The notes: generated by a model not told the origin, from the sequence alone. 14,513 nucleotides of DNA from UBA1424 sp041654095 (GCA_041654095.1 JBAZED010000018.1:1-14513); one strand, 5' to 3'; counted from the first letter of the stretch, positions 1-7,183 are shown. Program-made: numbers and translations.

Positions 1-1
1 C

Positions 2-73
2 GAGAGAATCGTCAGTTACCTAAAAGACAGCCCAATTCGATACAAGGCCAAACTCATACTGATGAAGGCGTGA
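2..73 (+). CDS. C-terminal tail of an unidentified protein (partial)
   Basis: The second frame is open from the window edge to a TGA at 71-73 and encodes 23 residues ending in KLILMKA. The composition (basic, with a hydrophobic end) looks like genuine protein, and the other two forward frames give less protein-like sequence (one stops at 26). Too little remains to name a family. The stop overlaps an extended -10 element, so this gene ends just as the next transcription signal begins. Confidence 0.45.
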   Translation, partial: ERIVSYLKDSPIRYKAKLILMKA

Positions 74-79
74 TATAAT
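71..79 (+). promoter_or_regulatory. Extended -10 promoter element for a possible short RNA
   Basis: TGATATAAT is a perfect TGn-TATAAT extended -10. No good -35 is visible at the expected distance (around 51-56), which extended -10 promoters tolerate. The predicted start is near 86, so the transcript would run about 80 nt to the terminator ending near 165. An AT-rich chance match remains possible. Confidence 0.4.
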
Positions 80-84
80 GGTAG

Positions 85-166
85 CCAGTTCAATAGGATT
101 TAGTCCAACCTATTGGGGTAAGTACATATAAAAAAATCCTGGAAATATGAAACTGGGATTTTTTTA
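85..166 (+). ncRNA. Candidate short structured RNA
   Basis: Between an extended -10 box and an intrinsic terminator lies about 80 nt without a credible ORF. It can fold a perfect 7-bp hairpin (CAATAGG 91-97 with CCTATTG 109-115). It can also form a long-range 6-bp helix (CCAGTT 85-90 with AACTGG 151-156) that would close the whole molecule and compete with the terminator stem. I do not recognise a known RNA family. It could equally be the 3' UTR of the upstream gene. Confidence 0.35.
130..166 (+). terminator. Intrinsic terminator
   Basis: AAAAAATCC at 131-139 pairs with GGATTTTTT at 156-164 around a roughly 16-nt loop, and the 3' arm doubles as the T-tract. It closes the candidate short RNA or the upstream gene, and insulates the toxin-antitoxin promoter. 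The A-tract also makes it usable on the minus strand. Confidence 0.65.
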
Positions 167-198
167 TTAATCGTCGAGTGATACTCCTTATTGTTCTA

Positions 199-227
199 TT
201 GATAATAATATGATGATGTAATACAAT
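199..227 (+). promoter_or_regulatory. Sigma-A promoter of the toxin-antitoxin operon
   Basis: TTGATA (199-204), a 17-bp spacer and TACAAT (222-227) form a near-consensus housekeeping promoter. The start would be near 234, giving a leader of about 20 nt with AAGGAG at 240-245, seven bases before the antitoxin ATG. The -10 box lies inside a palindrome, which fits autorepression. Confidence 0.75.
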
Positions 228-235
228 GTAGTACA
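217..235 (+). promoter_or_regulatory. Palindromic operator over the -10 box
   Basis: The 19-bp element TGTAATACAATGTAGTACA equals its reverse complement at 16 of 19 positions, with the pattern TGTA-n-TACA-n-TGTA-n-TACA. It covers the whole -10 box and the likely start region. RelB-type ribbon-helix-helix antitoxins bind such short repeated inverted half-sites, so this is the expected place for autoregulation by the antitoxin or antitoxin-toxin complex. Binding itself is inferred. Confidence 0.65.
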
Positions 236-252
236 GTTGAAGGAGAATAGTT

Positions 253-471
253 ATGATCACTTCGATAAGAATGTCAGAAGAAGAAAAAGAATTAGCGCAG
301 AGCTATGCCAAGATAAAAGGGATGTCGCTTAGCGAAGCCATCAAAACAGTCTATTTTCAAGCGATTGAAGATGATTTTGATATTGCGTTAACAGATAAAG
401 CGCTGGCCAACTATAAAAAGGACCAAAGAACAATCTCGTTGGAAGAATTAGAGAAGCTACTCGGCATATGA
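253..471 (+). CDS. RelB/DinJ-type antitoxin (ribbon-helix-helix)
   Basis: A 72-aa acidic protein. Its first 40 or so residues have the pattern of a ribbon-helix-helix DNA-binding domain: a short strand (ITSIRMS), then helix A (residues 9-22) and helix B starting at MSLSEAIK. Such domains dimerise and grip an operator through the N-terminal strand. The C-terminal part, ending ISLEELEKLLGI, resembles the segment RelB-like antitoxins use to wrap and neutralise their toxin. AAGGAG at 240-245 fixes the ATG. The TGA stop overlaps the toxin ATG (ATGA), so the pair is translationally coupled. The protein belongs with the antitoxins annotated as RelB family/DUF6290; the family call rests on pattern and context, not on a search. 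Confidence 0.85.
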   Translation: MITSIRMSEEEKELAQSYAKIKGMSLSEAIKTVYFQAIEDDFDIALTDKALANYKKDQRTISLEELEKLLGI

Positions 472-734
472 CAAACAGAGTTCATTTCTTGCCCTCAGTC
501 GCCAAAACCCTAGAAAAATTCGATAAGTATACCCAGAAGATACTGATCGGATGGATTAGAAAGAATTTAGAAGATTGCCAAGATCCGAGAGTTCATGGCA
601 AACCGCTTGCATCTAATCGCGTCAGCGAGTGGCGATACCGCGTCGGCGACTATCGAATCATCGCCAAAATCGAAGATGCCAAATTGATCATCCTCGTCAT
701 CGCGATCGGCCATCGACGCGACATATATAAATAA
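468..734 (+). CDS. RelE/ParE-superfamily toxin, probable mRNA interferase
   Basis: An 88-aa basic protein with RelE-fold hallmarks: an N-terminal helical half, the strand motif EWRYRVGDYRII (residues 54-65), a hydrophobic strand LIILVIAIGHR, and the terminal signature GHRRDIYK (81-88). In RelE-type toxins the conserved arginines and C-terminal Tyr/His contribute to cutting mRNA in the ribosomal A site; here R56, R58, R63, H82, R83 and Y87 are candidates. The start overlaps the antitoxin stop by four bases, and no separate ribosome binding site is needed. Length is normal for the family, and the gene appears intact. It could be a gyrase-targeting ParE relative instead, but the ending and the RelB-like partner favour RelE/StbE. 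Confidence 0.87.
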   Translation: MTNRVHFLPSVAKTLEKFDKYTQKILIGWIRKNLEDCQDPRVHGKPLASNRVSEWRYRVGDYRIIAKIEDAKLIILVIAIGHRRDIYK

Positions 735-777
735 ATAATCGATTGTCACAACGATTTTTACCTAATTCTACTAAGCG

Positions 778-826
778 GAGAGGCGAATCCTGAATTCTAC
801 TTGCGGATGAATCTCTCTCTTTTTTT
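778..826 (+). terminator. Terminator after the toxin-antitoxin operon
   Basis: GAGAG (778-782) pairs with CTCTC (813-817) and ATCC (787-790) with GGAT (805-808), across an internal loop. A run of T follows (820-826). It ends the toxin-antitoxin transcript about 45 bp past the toxin stop. Confidence 0.65.
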
Positions 827-890
827 ATTCTGAAGAATAGGTTTATGAATTTTCCCTATCGTCTACACTGAAAACATGAGGTGCAGATAG

Positions 891-1577
891 ATGAGTGTCA
901 CTGAGTTCAAAACGAGTTTCGAAAAGCAATCGCTACCGAAGTATTCGGATGGTGAGGAAGTTTTTAATTGGGTCAGCCACGCGGTGGGTGTATTGATTGG
1001 TCTTATCACACTCGGTTATTTTATCGCTATGGCAGTGGTGATGAATTTTACCGCCATTCAAACGTTGTCGCTCATCTTTTATTCGCTATCAATCGTCCTT
1101 CTTTATGCGACATCGACGATTTATCACGCCCTTAACAAGACGAGCACCTGGAAAAAGATCTTCCGCCTCCTCGACCACAATACAATTTATCTCTTGATAG
1201 CTGGCTCGTACGCCCCTATTTGTGCGTTCGCCTTTGGCGGAACCTATTATGGAATCATCATTTTTTCAATCCAACTCGTCGGTTTATTAACCGGAACAAT
1301 CATGAATTTCTTAAACCTGAATGGCAAGGTTACGCAAATTATTACCGTCGTCCTCTACGTCGTTATGGGCTGGTTGCTCGTCATCTTCTATCCAGCCATT
1401 TCCCACGTGCCGTTTCTGACGACGCTCTTCGTTCTGTTGGGTGGCGTCTCCTATACATCAGGCGTCATCTTCTATGCGATCGGTCGCAAGATTAAATGGA
1501 TGCATAGCGTCTTCCATCTTTTCGTCTTAATCGGAACAATCGTGCAACTAGTCGGAATAATCCTCCTTATAAACTAG
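891..1577 (+). CDS. trhA: Hemolysin III / TrhA-type membrane protein (PAQR superfamily)
   Basis: A 228-aa, seven-TM protein of typical length for the bacterial hemolysin III/YqfA family. The three PAQR motifs are visible: ExxNxxxH (E23, N26, H30) before TM1, SxxxH (S75, H79) with D95-H96 after it, and HxxxH (H205, H209) in the last segment. In PAQR proteins these His and Asp residues bind zinc and form a hydrolase-like site inside the membrane. Bacterial members have been linked to membrane-fluidity or energetics homeostasis; the name hemolysin is historical, and toxin activity should not be assumed. GAGGTG at 878-883 supports the ATG. The gene stands alone, between the toxin-antitoxin terminator and the next promoter. 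All key residues are present. Confidence 0.9.
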   Translation: MSVTEFKTSFEKQSLPKYSDGEEVFNWVSHAVGVLIGLITLGYFIAMAVVMNFTAIQTLSLIFYSLSIVLLYATSTIYHALNKTSTWKKIFRLLDHNTIYLLIAGSYAPICAFAFGGTYYGIIIFSIQLVGLLTGTIMNFLNLNGKVTQIITVVLYVVMGWLLVIFYPAISHVPFLTTLFVLLGGVSYTSGVIFYAIGRKIKWMHSVFHLFVLIGTIVQLVGIILLIN

Positions 1578-1648
1578 CAGCCGGACAAACGCCATCTATC
1601 CTCTTCTTTGCTTTTTATCTTAGACGGATACGAATAAGAATGTGGATG

Positions 1649-1657
1649 TGTTAAAAT
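1649..1657 (+). promoter_or_regulatory. Extended -10 promoter element, possibly giving a near-leaderless mRNA
   Basis: TG-T-TAAAAT is an extended -10 located just 12 bp before the following ATG. Transcription would start around 1664, leaving a leader of only about six bases, and no Shine-Dalgarno sequence is visible before the ATG at 1670 or the alternative ATG at 1676. No convincing -35 is seen. Confidence 0.4.
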
Positions 1658-1669
1658 TAGCAATGCTAA

Positions 1670-3133
1670 ATGGTTATGGAAGAAATTAATACCGAAACCC
1701 CGTTAAAGGAAAAGAAGAAAGTCGGTAAACGCCGCTACTTGATATACCTGATTCTAGTCATCGTCGTCACCGGACTAGCAATTTTTCTATCCTTGAAAGA
1801 CAACTTCGACGAAACTGCTGAGGCGTTGCGGACGAGTGATTGGCGCATTCTTTTATTGATCATCGGAATGGTTATTTTTAGTTACCTTATCGATGGTTTA
1901 ATCATCTATGTTTTCGCGCGCTTATACACGCGTCGCTACAAATATCATCAAGGTTTAGCCACCTCGATGGTCGGTGCCTTTTTCAGCTCCGTGACTCCTT
2001 CGGCCTCAGGTGGTCAAATCATGCAAGTCTACACGATGCGCAAGCAAGGTGTCGAGCCCTCAAACGGCGCATCGATCATGGTCATGTCTTTTATTCTCTA
2101 CCAATTTGTTTTGGTCATTTTAGGTATTGTTGCCGTCTCGGTAAAATGGCCGCTATTGGCCAGCATGGAAAACTTCAATATCGACATCGGATCGCTCTCG
2201 ATTAAAAACATCCCGGTCATCCTCTTTACGGTCCTTGGCTTTGTGATCAACCTCTCGGTTATCTTACTGCTTTTTTTGATGTCTTATTCGCACAAGTTCC
2301 ACAACTTAATCATGCATTATGGAATCGGCTTTCTCAGCAAGTTTAAAATCGTTAAAAACCCCGATAATGCCAGGGAATCACTGCGAATTCAAGTCGAAAA
2401 CTTCAAAATCGAACTTCGTCGTTTGCAGTCAAACATCCCGGTAACTACCTTGATTATTTTCCTTTTTGCCATCTCTCTAATCAGCAAATACAGCATTCCT
2501 TGGTTAGCGGGCATCGCCCTCAATGCTTATAATCCGACCGTCACAGGCGCTGTATCGTATAGCGGTTTCTGGGATGGTGTCTTCTTATCGTCATATCATC
2601 AGATGATTACCGGCTTAATCCCACTTCCCGGCTCTGCCGGTGTCAGCGAATATTTCTTTTTGATTATTTTCAACGGTTTCTTTGATACGTATTCCAATAC
2701 CGTCGCCGCGCAGATCATCTGGCGGACATCGACTTTCCATATCGTCGTCTTGATTGCCGGATTAGTAACCGCCTTCTATCGCTCTTCACCGAAAGAACAC
2801 CTCGAGAAAGCCGATCGTCAAACCTTTATCGATTTGCAACTTTCTACGTATGAAGAACGGAAGAGGAGCGCCGACACTCTATACGAGACCGCTCGTCTAT
2901 CTCGGAAGGATATCCAAGAGAAACTCAAGAACTTTAGCAAGATGTTGACGCCCGGAAAAAAGCACAAAGAGATTGAAGAGGCGTTTAGCGATGAGACGAT
3001 GATCGAGACGCGGAAAGCCAAAAAAGAACGCAAAAAAAAGAAAGCGACTCAAAAAGCGAAACCATCAGAAATACAAAAAGCCCCTTCCAAGAAGAAAGCC
3101 AATGAATCTTGGGATAACATCGAGATTAAGTGA
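1670..3133 (+). CDS. UPF0104/LPG-synthase-TM-family membrane protein with lysine-rich tail
   Basis: 487 aa. After a basic N-terminus come about eight hydrophobic segments (about 22-41, 58-82, 134-158, 180-205, 258-282, 325-340 and 355-370 are the clearest). Two family signatures stand out: SSVTPSASGGQ at 106-116 and PLPGSAGVSEYF at 318-329. These mark the integral membrane domain of MprF-type lysyl-phosphatidylglycerol synthases and their stand-alone relatives (AglD/UPF0104), thought to flip or handle lipids. The MprF aminoacyltransferase domain is absent. Instead there is a cytoplasmic, strongly charged tail (about 373-487) with KKERKKKK-like runs. The next gene, a lipid glycosyltransferase, begins 10 bp later, suggesting a shared role in glycolipid handling. 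The start could also be the ATG at 1676; neither has a clear ribosome binding site. Confidence 0.82.
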   Translation: MVMEEINTETPLKEKKKVGKRRYLIYLILVIVVTGLAIFLSLKDNFDETAEALRTSDWRILLLIIGMVIFSYLIDGLIIYVFARLYTRRYKYHQGLATSMVGAFFSSVTPSASGGQIMQVYTMRKQGVEPSNGASIMVMSFILYQFVLVILGIVAVSVKWPLLASMENFNIDIGSLSIKNIPVILFTVLGFVINLSVILLLFLMSYSHKFHNLIMHYGIGFLSKFKIVKNPDNARESLRIQVENFKIELRRLQSNIPVTTLIIFLFAISLISKYSIPWLAGIALNAYNPTVTGAVSYSGFWDGVFLSSYHQMITGLIPLPGSAGVSEYFFLIIFNGFFDTYSNTVAAQIIWRTSTFHIVVLIAGLVTAFYRSSPKEHLEKADRQTFIDLQLSTYEERKRSADTLYETARLSRKDIQEKLKNFSKMLTPGKKHKEIEEAFSDETMIETRKAKKERKKKKATQKAKPSEIQKAPSKKKANESWDNIEIK

Positions 3134-3143
3134 TAATTAACAT

Positions 3144-4319
3144 ATGAACATCGCCCTTTTTTCTGATACTTATCCTCCGGAAATTAATGGTGTCGCGACA
3201 TCGACCCGCTCCCTTTTTAGCACGCTCGTGAGCCACGGTCACCAAGCCCTTGTCATCACGACGAATCCGACCACCAAGGATGTCACTTACATCGATGGCA
3301 TCTTGCGGATTCCCGGCGCGGAACTCAAAAAGTTGTATGGTTATCGCATGTCCTGGATTTTTAATTCCAAGGCCATGAAAATAATCCGTGCATTTCAACC
3401 CGACGTCGTCCACATTCAAACCGATGCCGGCATCGGCATCTTCGGACACATCGTCACTCGCCTCCTCAAACTCCCCAAAGTCTATACCTATCATACTATG
3501 TATGAAGATTATACCTATTACGCCACCAAAGGATATTTTGATCGCTTCGCCAAAAGCGCGGTTCGCACCTTTGCCAAGAGCATCATCTCCGGCGTTGACG
3601 AATTCGTCATCCCCAGCGTCAAAACCAAAGATTACATGCGCTATATCGGCGTCGACACGTATATTAATGTCGTGCCGACCGGCACCGATTTTTCGAAATT
3701 TGCCATCGAAGGCATCAATCAGGAAAAAATGGCTGGGATTATCGCTAAATATAAACCTGATCCAAGTGTCGCCACGCTCCTCGTCCTCGGGCGAGTCGCC
3801 AAAGAGAAAAGCATCGATGTCTGCTTGAGATCATACGCCGCTTATCTAAAGGCAAAGCCGCGCCACAAGACGCAGTTGATCGTCGTCGGCGGCGGTCCAG
3901 CTCTCGAAGAATTGCGCCTTTTGGCAGAAGAACTCGGCATTTCCAAAACGACGACGTTTGTCGGTCGAGTGCTGCCTGACGAAGTTCAATATTACTATCG
4001 ATTGGGCGACTACTTCTTTTGCGCCTCGCTTAGCGAGACACAGGGGCTGACCTTTATGGAAGCCATGGCTTCGGACTTGATGGTCATCACGCGCTACGAC
4101 GCGAATTTGATCGGTGTCATCAATGACGGCGAGACGGGTTTCTTCTATCAAGGAACGGACGATTTTCCGTCCGTATTCGAGAAGGTTCTAGCCTTGCCCA
4201 AAACCAAGGTCAAATCCATAACCAAGAAAGCTAAAGATGGCATCGAACCATATTCCATCGAGACGTTTTATCAGAGTATTATCAAGGTGTACCAGCGTGC
4301 CATCAGAAAAAAGTGGTAA
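3144..4319 (+). CDS. GT4 glycosyltransferase, probable 1,2-diacylglycerol glucosyltransferase
   Basis: 391 aa with the two Rossmann halves of a GT-B fold. The N-terminal half starts MNIALFSDTYPPEINGVATS, whose glycine-containing loop is typical of GT4. The stretch YTYHTMYEDYTYYA (114-127) closely resembles the alpha-monoglucosyldiacylglycerol synthases of Acholeplasma, Streptococcus and related Firmicutes. The C-terminal half has the donor-binding segment LLVLGRVAKEK and the EX7E motif (E298, E306) in SLSETQGLTFMEAM. The predicted reaction is transfer of glucose from UDP-glucose to diacylglycerol on the inner membrane face. Acceptor choice cannot be proven from sequence; PIM- or SqdX-like GT4 enzymes are alternatives. 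AAGTGAT at 3128-3134 may act as an extended Shine-Dalgarno. The gene lies 10 bp after the flippase-like gene and its 3' end overlaps recX. Confidence 0.85.
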   Translation: MNIALFSDTYPPEINGVATSTRSLFSTLVSHGHQALVITTNPTTKDVTYIDGILRIPGAELKKLYGYRMSWIFNSKAMKIIRAFQPDVVHIQTDAGIGIFGHIVTRLLKLPKVYTYHTMYEDYTYYATKGYFDRFAKSAVRTFAKSIISGVDEFVIPSVKTKDYMRYIGVDTYINVVPTGTDFSKFAIEGINQEKMAGIIAKYKPDPSVATLLVLGRVAKEKSIDVCLRSYAAYLKAKPRHKTQLIVVGGGPALEELRLLAEELGISKTTTFVGRVLPDEVQYYYRLGDYFFCASLSETQGLTFMEAMASDLMVITRYDANLIGVINDGETGFFYQGTDDFPSVFEKVLALPKTKVKSITKKAKDGIEPYSIETFYQSIIKVYQRAIRKKW

Positions 4320-5085
4320 TGAAATTACCAAAATTAAAGTTGGTAAAGTGAAAATCACTGTTGTTTTCAAAGCGGAAGAGCTTAAGATAAGCCCAGATAC
4401 CTATACCGAGTTACGCCTCTATGAAGGCAAAGTGCTTTCTGATCAAGAGCTAGCGGAGATCAAAGCCCGCGAGCAAATTGATAAGCTGCTGAAAAACGCC
4501 CTCGTCTCAGTGAGCAAAGGACATCCGACTAAGAAAGCTCTCATCGCCAAACTAGAAGCCAAAGGAGCGAGCCGATTGCAAATCGACAAAATCATCGAGA
4601 TCCTGACGAGGAGTGGCCTCCTCGATGACCAGCAATTTCTCAATGATTATCTCGAATATGCCAAAAATAAAGGCTATGGCAAAGAGCGCATCCTCCAAGG
4701 TCTATATGAAAAAGGTGTACCTCATCACCTCATCCAAGGAGTAATCTTTGATTACGGCGAAGAGTTTGAAAGAGCCGAAAATGTCTTGCCGAATCTCGAG
4801 CAGAAATTCTTGCGCTACAATTATGTGCAGAGGAAAAGGCGAATTTATGAAGCCTTGCTAAGGCTAGGTTATGAATCCGGAGTCGCCATCAAACTCATCG
4901 ATAAAATCAAACGAGGAAGTGAAAAAGATGAATTCGCACACCTGCGAAGCGATTTGGAAAAAGCGCGCCGCAAATACGAAGACAAGGGACGTAAAAAAAT
5001 AGTTGAGCATTTGCTCGCTAAAGGATATCGCTATAAAGACATTGCCCAGATCATGGCGGAGGAACAAAACGATGAAATGGATTAA
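4297..5085 (+). CDS. recX: RecX-family regulator of RecA
   Basis: 262 aa from my chosen start. The protein shows the RecX pattern of repeated three-helix units, for example LIAKLEAKGASRLQIDKIIE followed by GLLDDQQFLNDYLEYA, the classic RecX core (G-L-L-D-D-x-x-F). It is long, as Firmicutes RecX proteins are. RecX caps or disassembles RecA filaments and so tempers recombination and the SOS response. Start choice: the first in-frame ATG (4237) lies deep in the glycosyltransferase gene and adds residues unlike RecX. GTG at 4297 has AAGGTG at 4284-4289, seven bases upstream, and lets the protein reach the family-conserved ITKI segment. It overlaps the upstream gene by 23 bp. No SOS box or recA is nearby. 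Confidence 0.85.
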   Translation: MPSEKSGNEITKIKVGKVKITVVFKAEELKISPDTYTELRLYEGKVLSDQELAEIKAREQIDKLLKNALVSVSKGHPTKKALIAKLEAKGASRLQIDKIIEILTRSGLLDDQQFLNDYLEYAKNKGYGKERILQGLYEKGVPHHLIQGVIFDYGEEFERAENVLPNLEQKFLRYNYVQRKRRIYEALLRLGYESGVAIKLIDKIKRGSEKDEFAHLRSDLEKARRKYEDKGRKKIVEHLLAKGYRYKDIAQIMAEEQNDEMD

Positions 5086-6007
5086 AGAATTACAAGAAGG
5101 CGACTTGCTGCGCGGACCACTTTTGGTGGTTGTAGCCAATAAGGGTGTGACCAATAACAGCCTTGGCTACATGAATATCACCCTTCAAGACAAAACGGGT
5201 ACGATCGACGCCAAGAAATGGGATTTGAGCGACGAAGATGCCGCGATTATATCAGTTGGGAACGTCATCTATGTCGATGGGGATGTCATCAACTACCGCG
5301 ATAATCTCCAAGTCAAAATACGCAGCGTAGCTGCTATCAATGATGGCGAAGTCGACACGAGTCGCTTTACCATCGCCTCACCCATCGCCCTCGAAGAACT
5401 CGAACAGCGCTTGGATGTGTATGTTAAGTCGATTAGGAATAATGACGCCGCTTTGATCACTAAGACCTTAGTTGACAAATACTACAAGAGCTATGTCACT
5501 TTTCCAGCGGCAGTACGCAATCACCACGAATTCGCGTCCGGCCTCCTTCACCACACGGTGCAGATGGCGGATTTGGCCGAGGCGATCGCCAAGCTCTACC
5601 CGAGCGTCGATCGCGACATGTTGATCGCCGGCATCCTCCTCCACGATTTAGGCAAGACCTTAGAACTCAGCGGACCGATAATCCCAAAGTATACTCTGGA
5701 AGGAAAACTCCTAGGTCACATCTCCATCACCCACGCTGAAATCCAAAAGACAATTCAAGAATTAAAAATCGAAGGCGAAGTTCCGACCCTCCTTTCTCAC
5801 ATGGTCCTTTCCCACCACGGAAAATACGAGTATGGCTCTCCGGTTCTGCCGTTGACGAGAGAGGCTTTTCTCTTGAGCGTGATCGATGATTTAGATGCGA
5901 AGATGATGATGCTCGATAAAGCTTATGAGCAGACGGCAGAAGGCGAATTCACAACGCGGATTTACGCCCTCGATGACCGCTCATTTTATAAACCTAAGAA
6001 AAAATAA
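5072..6007 (+). CDS. yhaM: 3'-5' exoribonuclease YhaM (OB fold plus HD domain)
   Basis: 311 aa from ATG 5072, almost the length of Bacillus subtilis YhaM. An N-terminal OB-fold nucleic-acid-binding domain (about 10-90) is marked by GYMNITLQDKTGTIDAKKWD. It is followed by an HD phosphohydrolase domain: H151-H152 and H160-H161, the HD doublet H191-D192 in LLHDLGKTLEL, H216, H243/H248-H249, and D272-D273. These residues would bind the catalytic divalent metals, probably manganese or similar. YhaM degrades RNA and single-stranded DNA from the 3' end and takes part in mRNA turnover. The start is fixed by GGAGG at 5058-5062, nine bases upstream, and by the conserved MKWIKEL opening; the in-frame ATG at 5003 lies inside recX. 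It overlaps recX by 14 bp, so the two are translationally coupled. Confidence 0.9.
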   Translation: MKWIKELQEGDLLRGPLLVVVANKGVTNNSLGYMNITLQDKTGTIDAKKWDLSDEDAAIISVGNVIYVDGDVINYRDNLQVKIRSVAAINDGEVDTSRFTIASPIALEELEQRLDVYVKSIRNNDAALITKTLVDKYYKSYVTFPAAVRNHHEFASGLLHHTVQMADLAEAIAKLYPSVDRDMLIAGILLHDLGKTLELSGPIIPKYTLEGKLLGHISITHAEIQKTIQELKIEGEVPTLLSHMVLSHHGKYEYGSPVLPLTREAFLLSVIDDLDAKMMMLDKAYEQTAEGEFTTRIYALDDRSFYKPKKK

Positions 6008-6031
6008 AAATCCGGAAATTATCGCGGATTT
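5999..6031 (-). terminator. Terminator of the diguanylate cyclase gene, possibly bidirectional
   Basis: AAATCCG (6008-6014) and CGGATTT (6025-6031) form a perfect 7-bp stem with a 10-nt loop. Read on the minus strand, the stem is followed by a T-rich run (the A-rich bases 5999-6007), a good intrinsic terminator for the cyclase gene ending at 6050. On the plus strand the hairpin sits right after the yhaM stop but is followed only by GCATTAATTATT, so it is weaker there. Confidence 0.6.
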
Positions 6032-6049
6032 GCATTAATTATTGAAGAT

Positions 6050-7183
6050 TTAAATCGATTTTGTCGATTGTTTATCGATGTACATCCGGTCGTCGATAAT
6101 CTCGAGAAAGCGCGTCGGAGTCAAGGCTTCCGCTTTTTCGTACAAGGCTGAACCGATGCTGAATTCGATTGTGTGCGTCTTGTTCTCGTTGCTATTATAT
6201 TTGTCGCAAGCTTGGCGAATTTTTGCAGTAAATCTTACAATCTCTTCCTCATTTTTTACGTCGGCGATGATGACGAATTCATCCCCTCCGAAACGACCGA
6301 TATAGTCTCGTTTTTCGGTGACACCGATCAAGACGTTTGAGACGTCGATCAGCACGCGATCACCAAAGTTGTGGCCGTATTTGTCGTTGATCGATTTGAA
6401 GTTGTTGATGTCGAGCATGAAGCCGGCGAATTTATCGCCGTTGCGCAGTTCCTTTATCTTGGCTGCCAAGAATTTGGTGATGTTGCGGCGGTTGCACAAA
6501 CCGGTCAAAAAATCGGTGACGGCGTATTGATGTTGAATATCGAGTATGATGATGATGAAAGAGACGACAATGCCCATTAGCGACAGGGAATAGTTCACGA
6601 AAAAATACTGGCCGATGATAGCGACGATGGGAATCATGCTGAAATTGAAGAAAGTCAGTGGATTTCTTTTGCGGTTCATGATCTTCCACTGCATAAAGAC
6701 GACGACGAGCGAGGCGACGAAAGGAATGAGCAGTATCGCGGCGTAAATAAAATAGAAGCGACCGAGGTGCATGACGTGATTTTGAATGATGAAGTAAATA
6801 TCGGCGCCGGGTATGACCGAAAGTACGACCAAGACGGTGTTTGCCGCAAAAATAACCGCCGCGATGATATAAACGATCCAGAGTTTAATCGTTAAGTTCG
6901 TTGCGCGGCAAGTGTAGATAAACCACAATAACGCCAATAGTGGCAACATGATACACCCGATGAGAATGCAAGTCGTGCAGATGGCATCGTTATAGATGGC
7001 ATAGGAATGGTTGATCCGCATGACGGCATCGGCGGCCAATAAAACGGTCGTGATGATGAAAATATAGCGGAGTGTGCGATGGCCGAAATCGCCCCTCGTC
7101 AACTGCCGGCGAATGTACCAGTAAGCCGAGATGAGGACTATAAGAAGAAAAGCGTTGGTGAGAACGCTGGTGATAGGATCCAT
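6050..7183 (-). CDS. Membrane-bound diguanylate cyclase (GGDEF)
   Basis: 377 aa. The N-terminal half holds about seven hydrophobic segments (roughly 5-23, 38-55, 68-90, 100-122, 143-163, 183-200, 202-216), a sensor-like membrane domain without a recognised ligand motif. The C-terminal GGDEF domain (about 220-375) has TDFLTGLCNRR, the metal-binding D258 and the substrate-contacting NDKYGHNFGD, and an intact RFGGDEF (GGDEF at 299-303), so it should make cyclic-di-GMP from two GTP. The inhibitory I-site (RxxD five residues before GGDEF) reads EKRD, so product inhibition is probably weakened. There is no EAL or HD-GYP partner. The gene runs opposite to its neighbours and lies beside a c-di-GMP riboswitch that controls the next operon. 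The upstream GTGAT may act as a weak ribosome binding site. Confidence 0.92.
   Translation of the reverse strand: MDPITSVLTNAFLLIVLISAYWYIRRQLTRGDFGHRTLRYIFIITTVLLAADAVMRINHSYAIYNDAICTTCILIGCIMLPLLALLWFIYTCRATNLTIKLWIVYIIAAVIFAANTVLVVLSVIPGADIYFIIQNHVMHLGRFYFIYAAILLIPFVASLVVVFMQWKIMNRKRNPLTFFNFSMIPIVAIIGQYFFVNYSLSLMGIVVSFIIIILDIQHQYAVTDFLTGLCNRRNITKFLAAKIKELRNGDKFAGFMLDINNFKSINDKYGHNFGDRVLIDVSNVLIGVTEKRDYIGRFGGDEFVIIADVKNEEEIVRFTAKIRQACDKYNSNENKTHTIEFSIGSALYEKAEALTPTRFLEIIDDRMYIDKQSTKSI

Noticed and set aside
80..90. GGTAGCCAGTT, an 11-mer identical to part of the c-di-GMP aptamer at 7587-7597, suggesting a second riboswitch.
   Set aside because: GGCAAA, the GNRA stem and ACGCAAA are all missing around it, so it is not a GEMM-I aptamer; probably coincidence.
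891..1577. Calling the hemolysin III homolog a virulence toxin.
   Set aside because: The PAQR motifs indicate a zinc-dependent membrane protein with a likely homeostatic role; the hemolysin name is historical.
1670..3133. Full MprF lysyl-phosphatidylglycerol synthase.
   Set aside because: Only the membrane domain is present; the aminoacyltransferase domain is absent.
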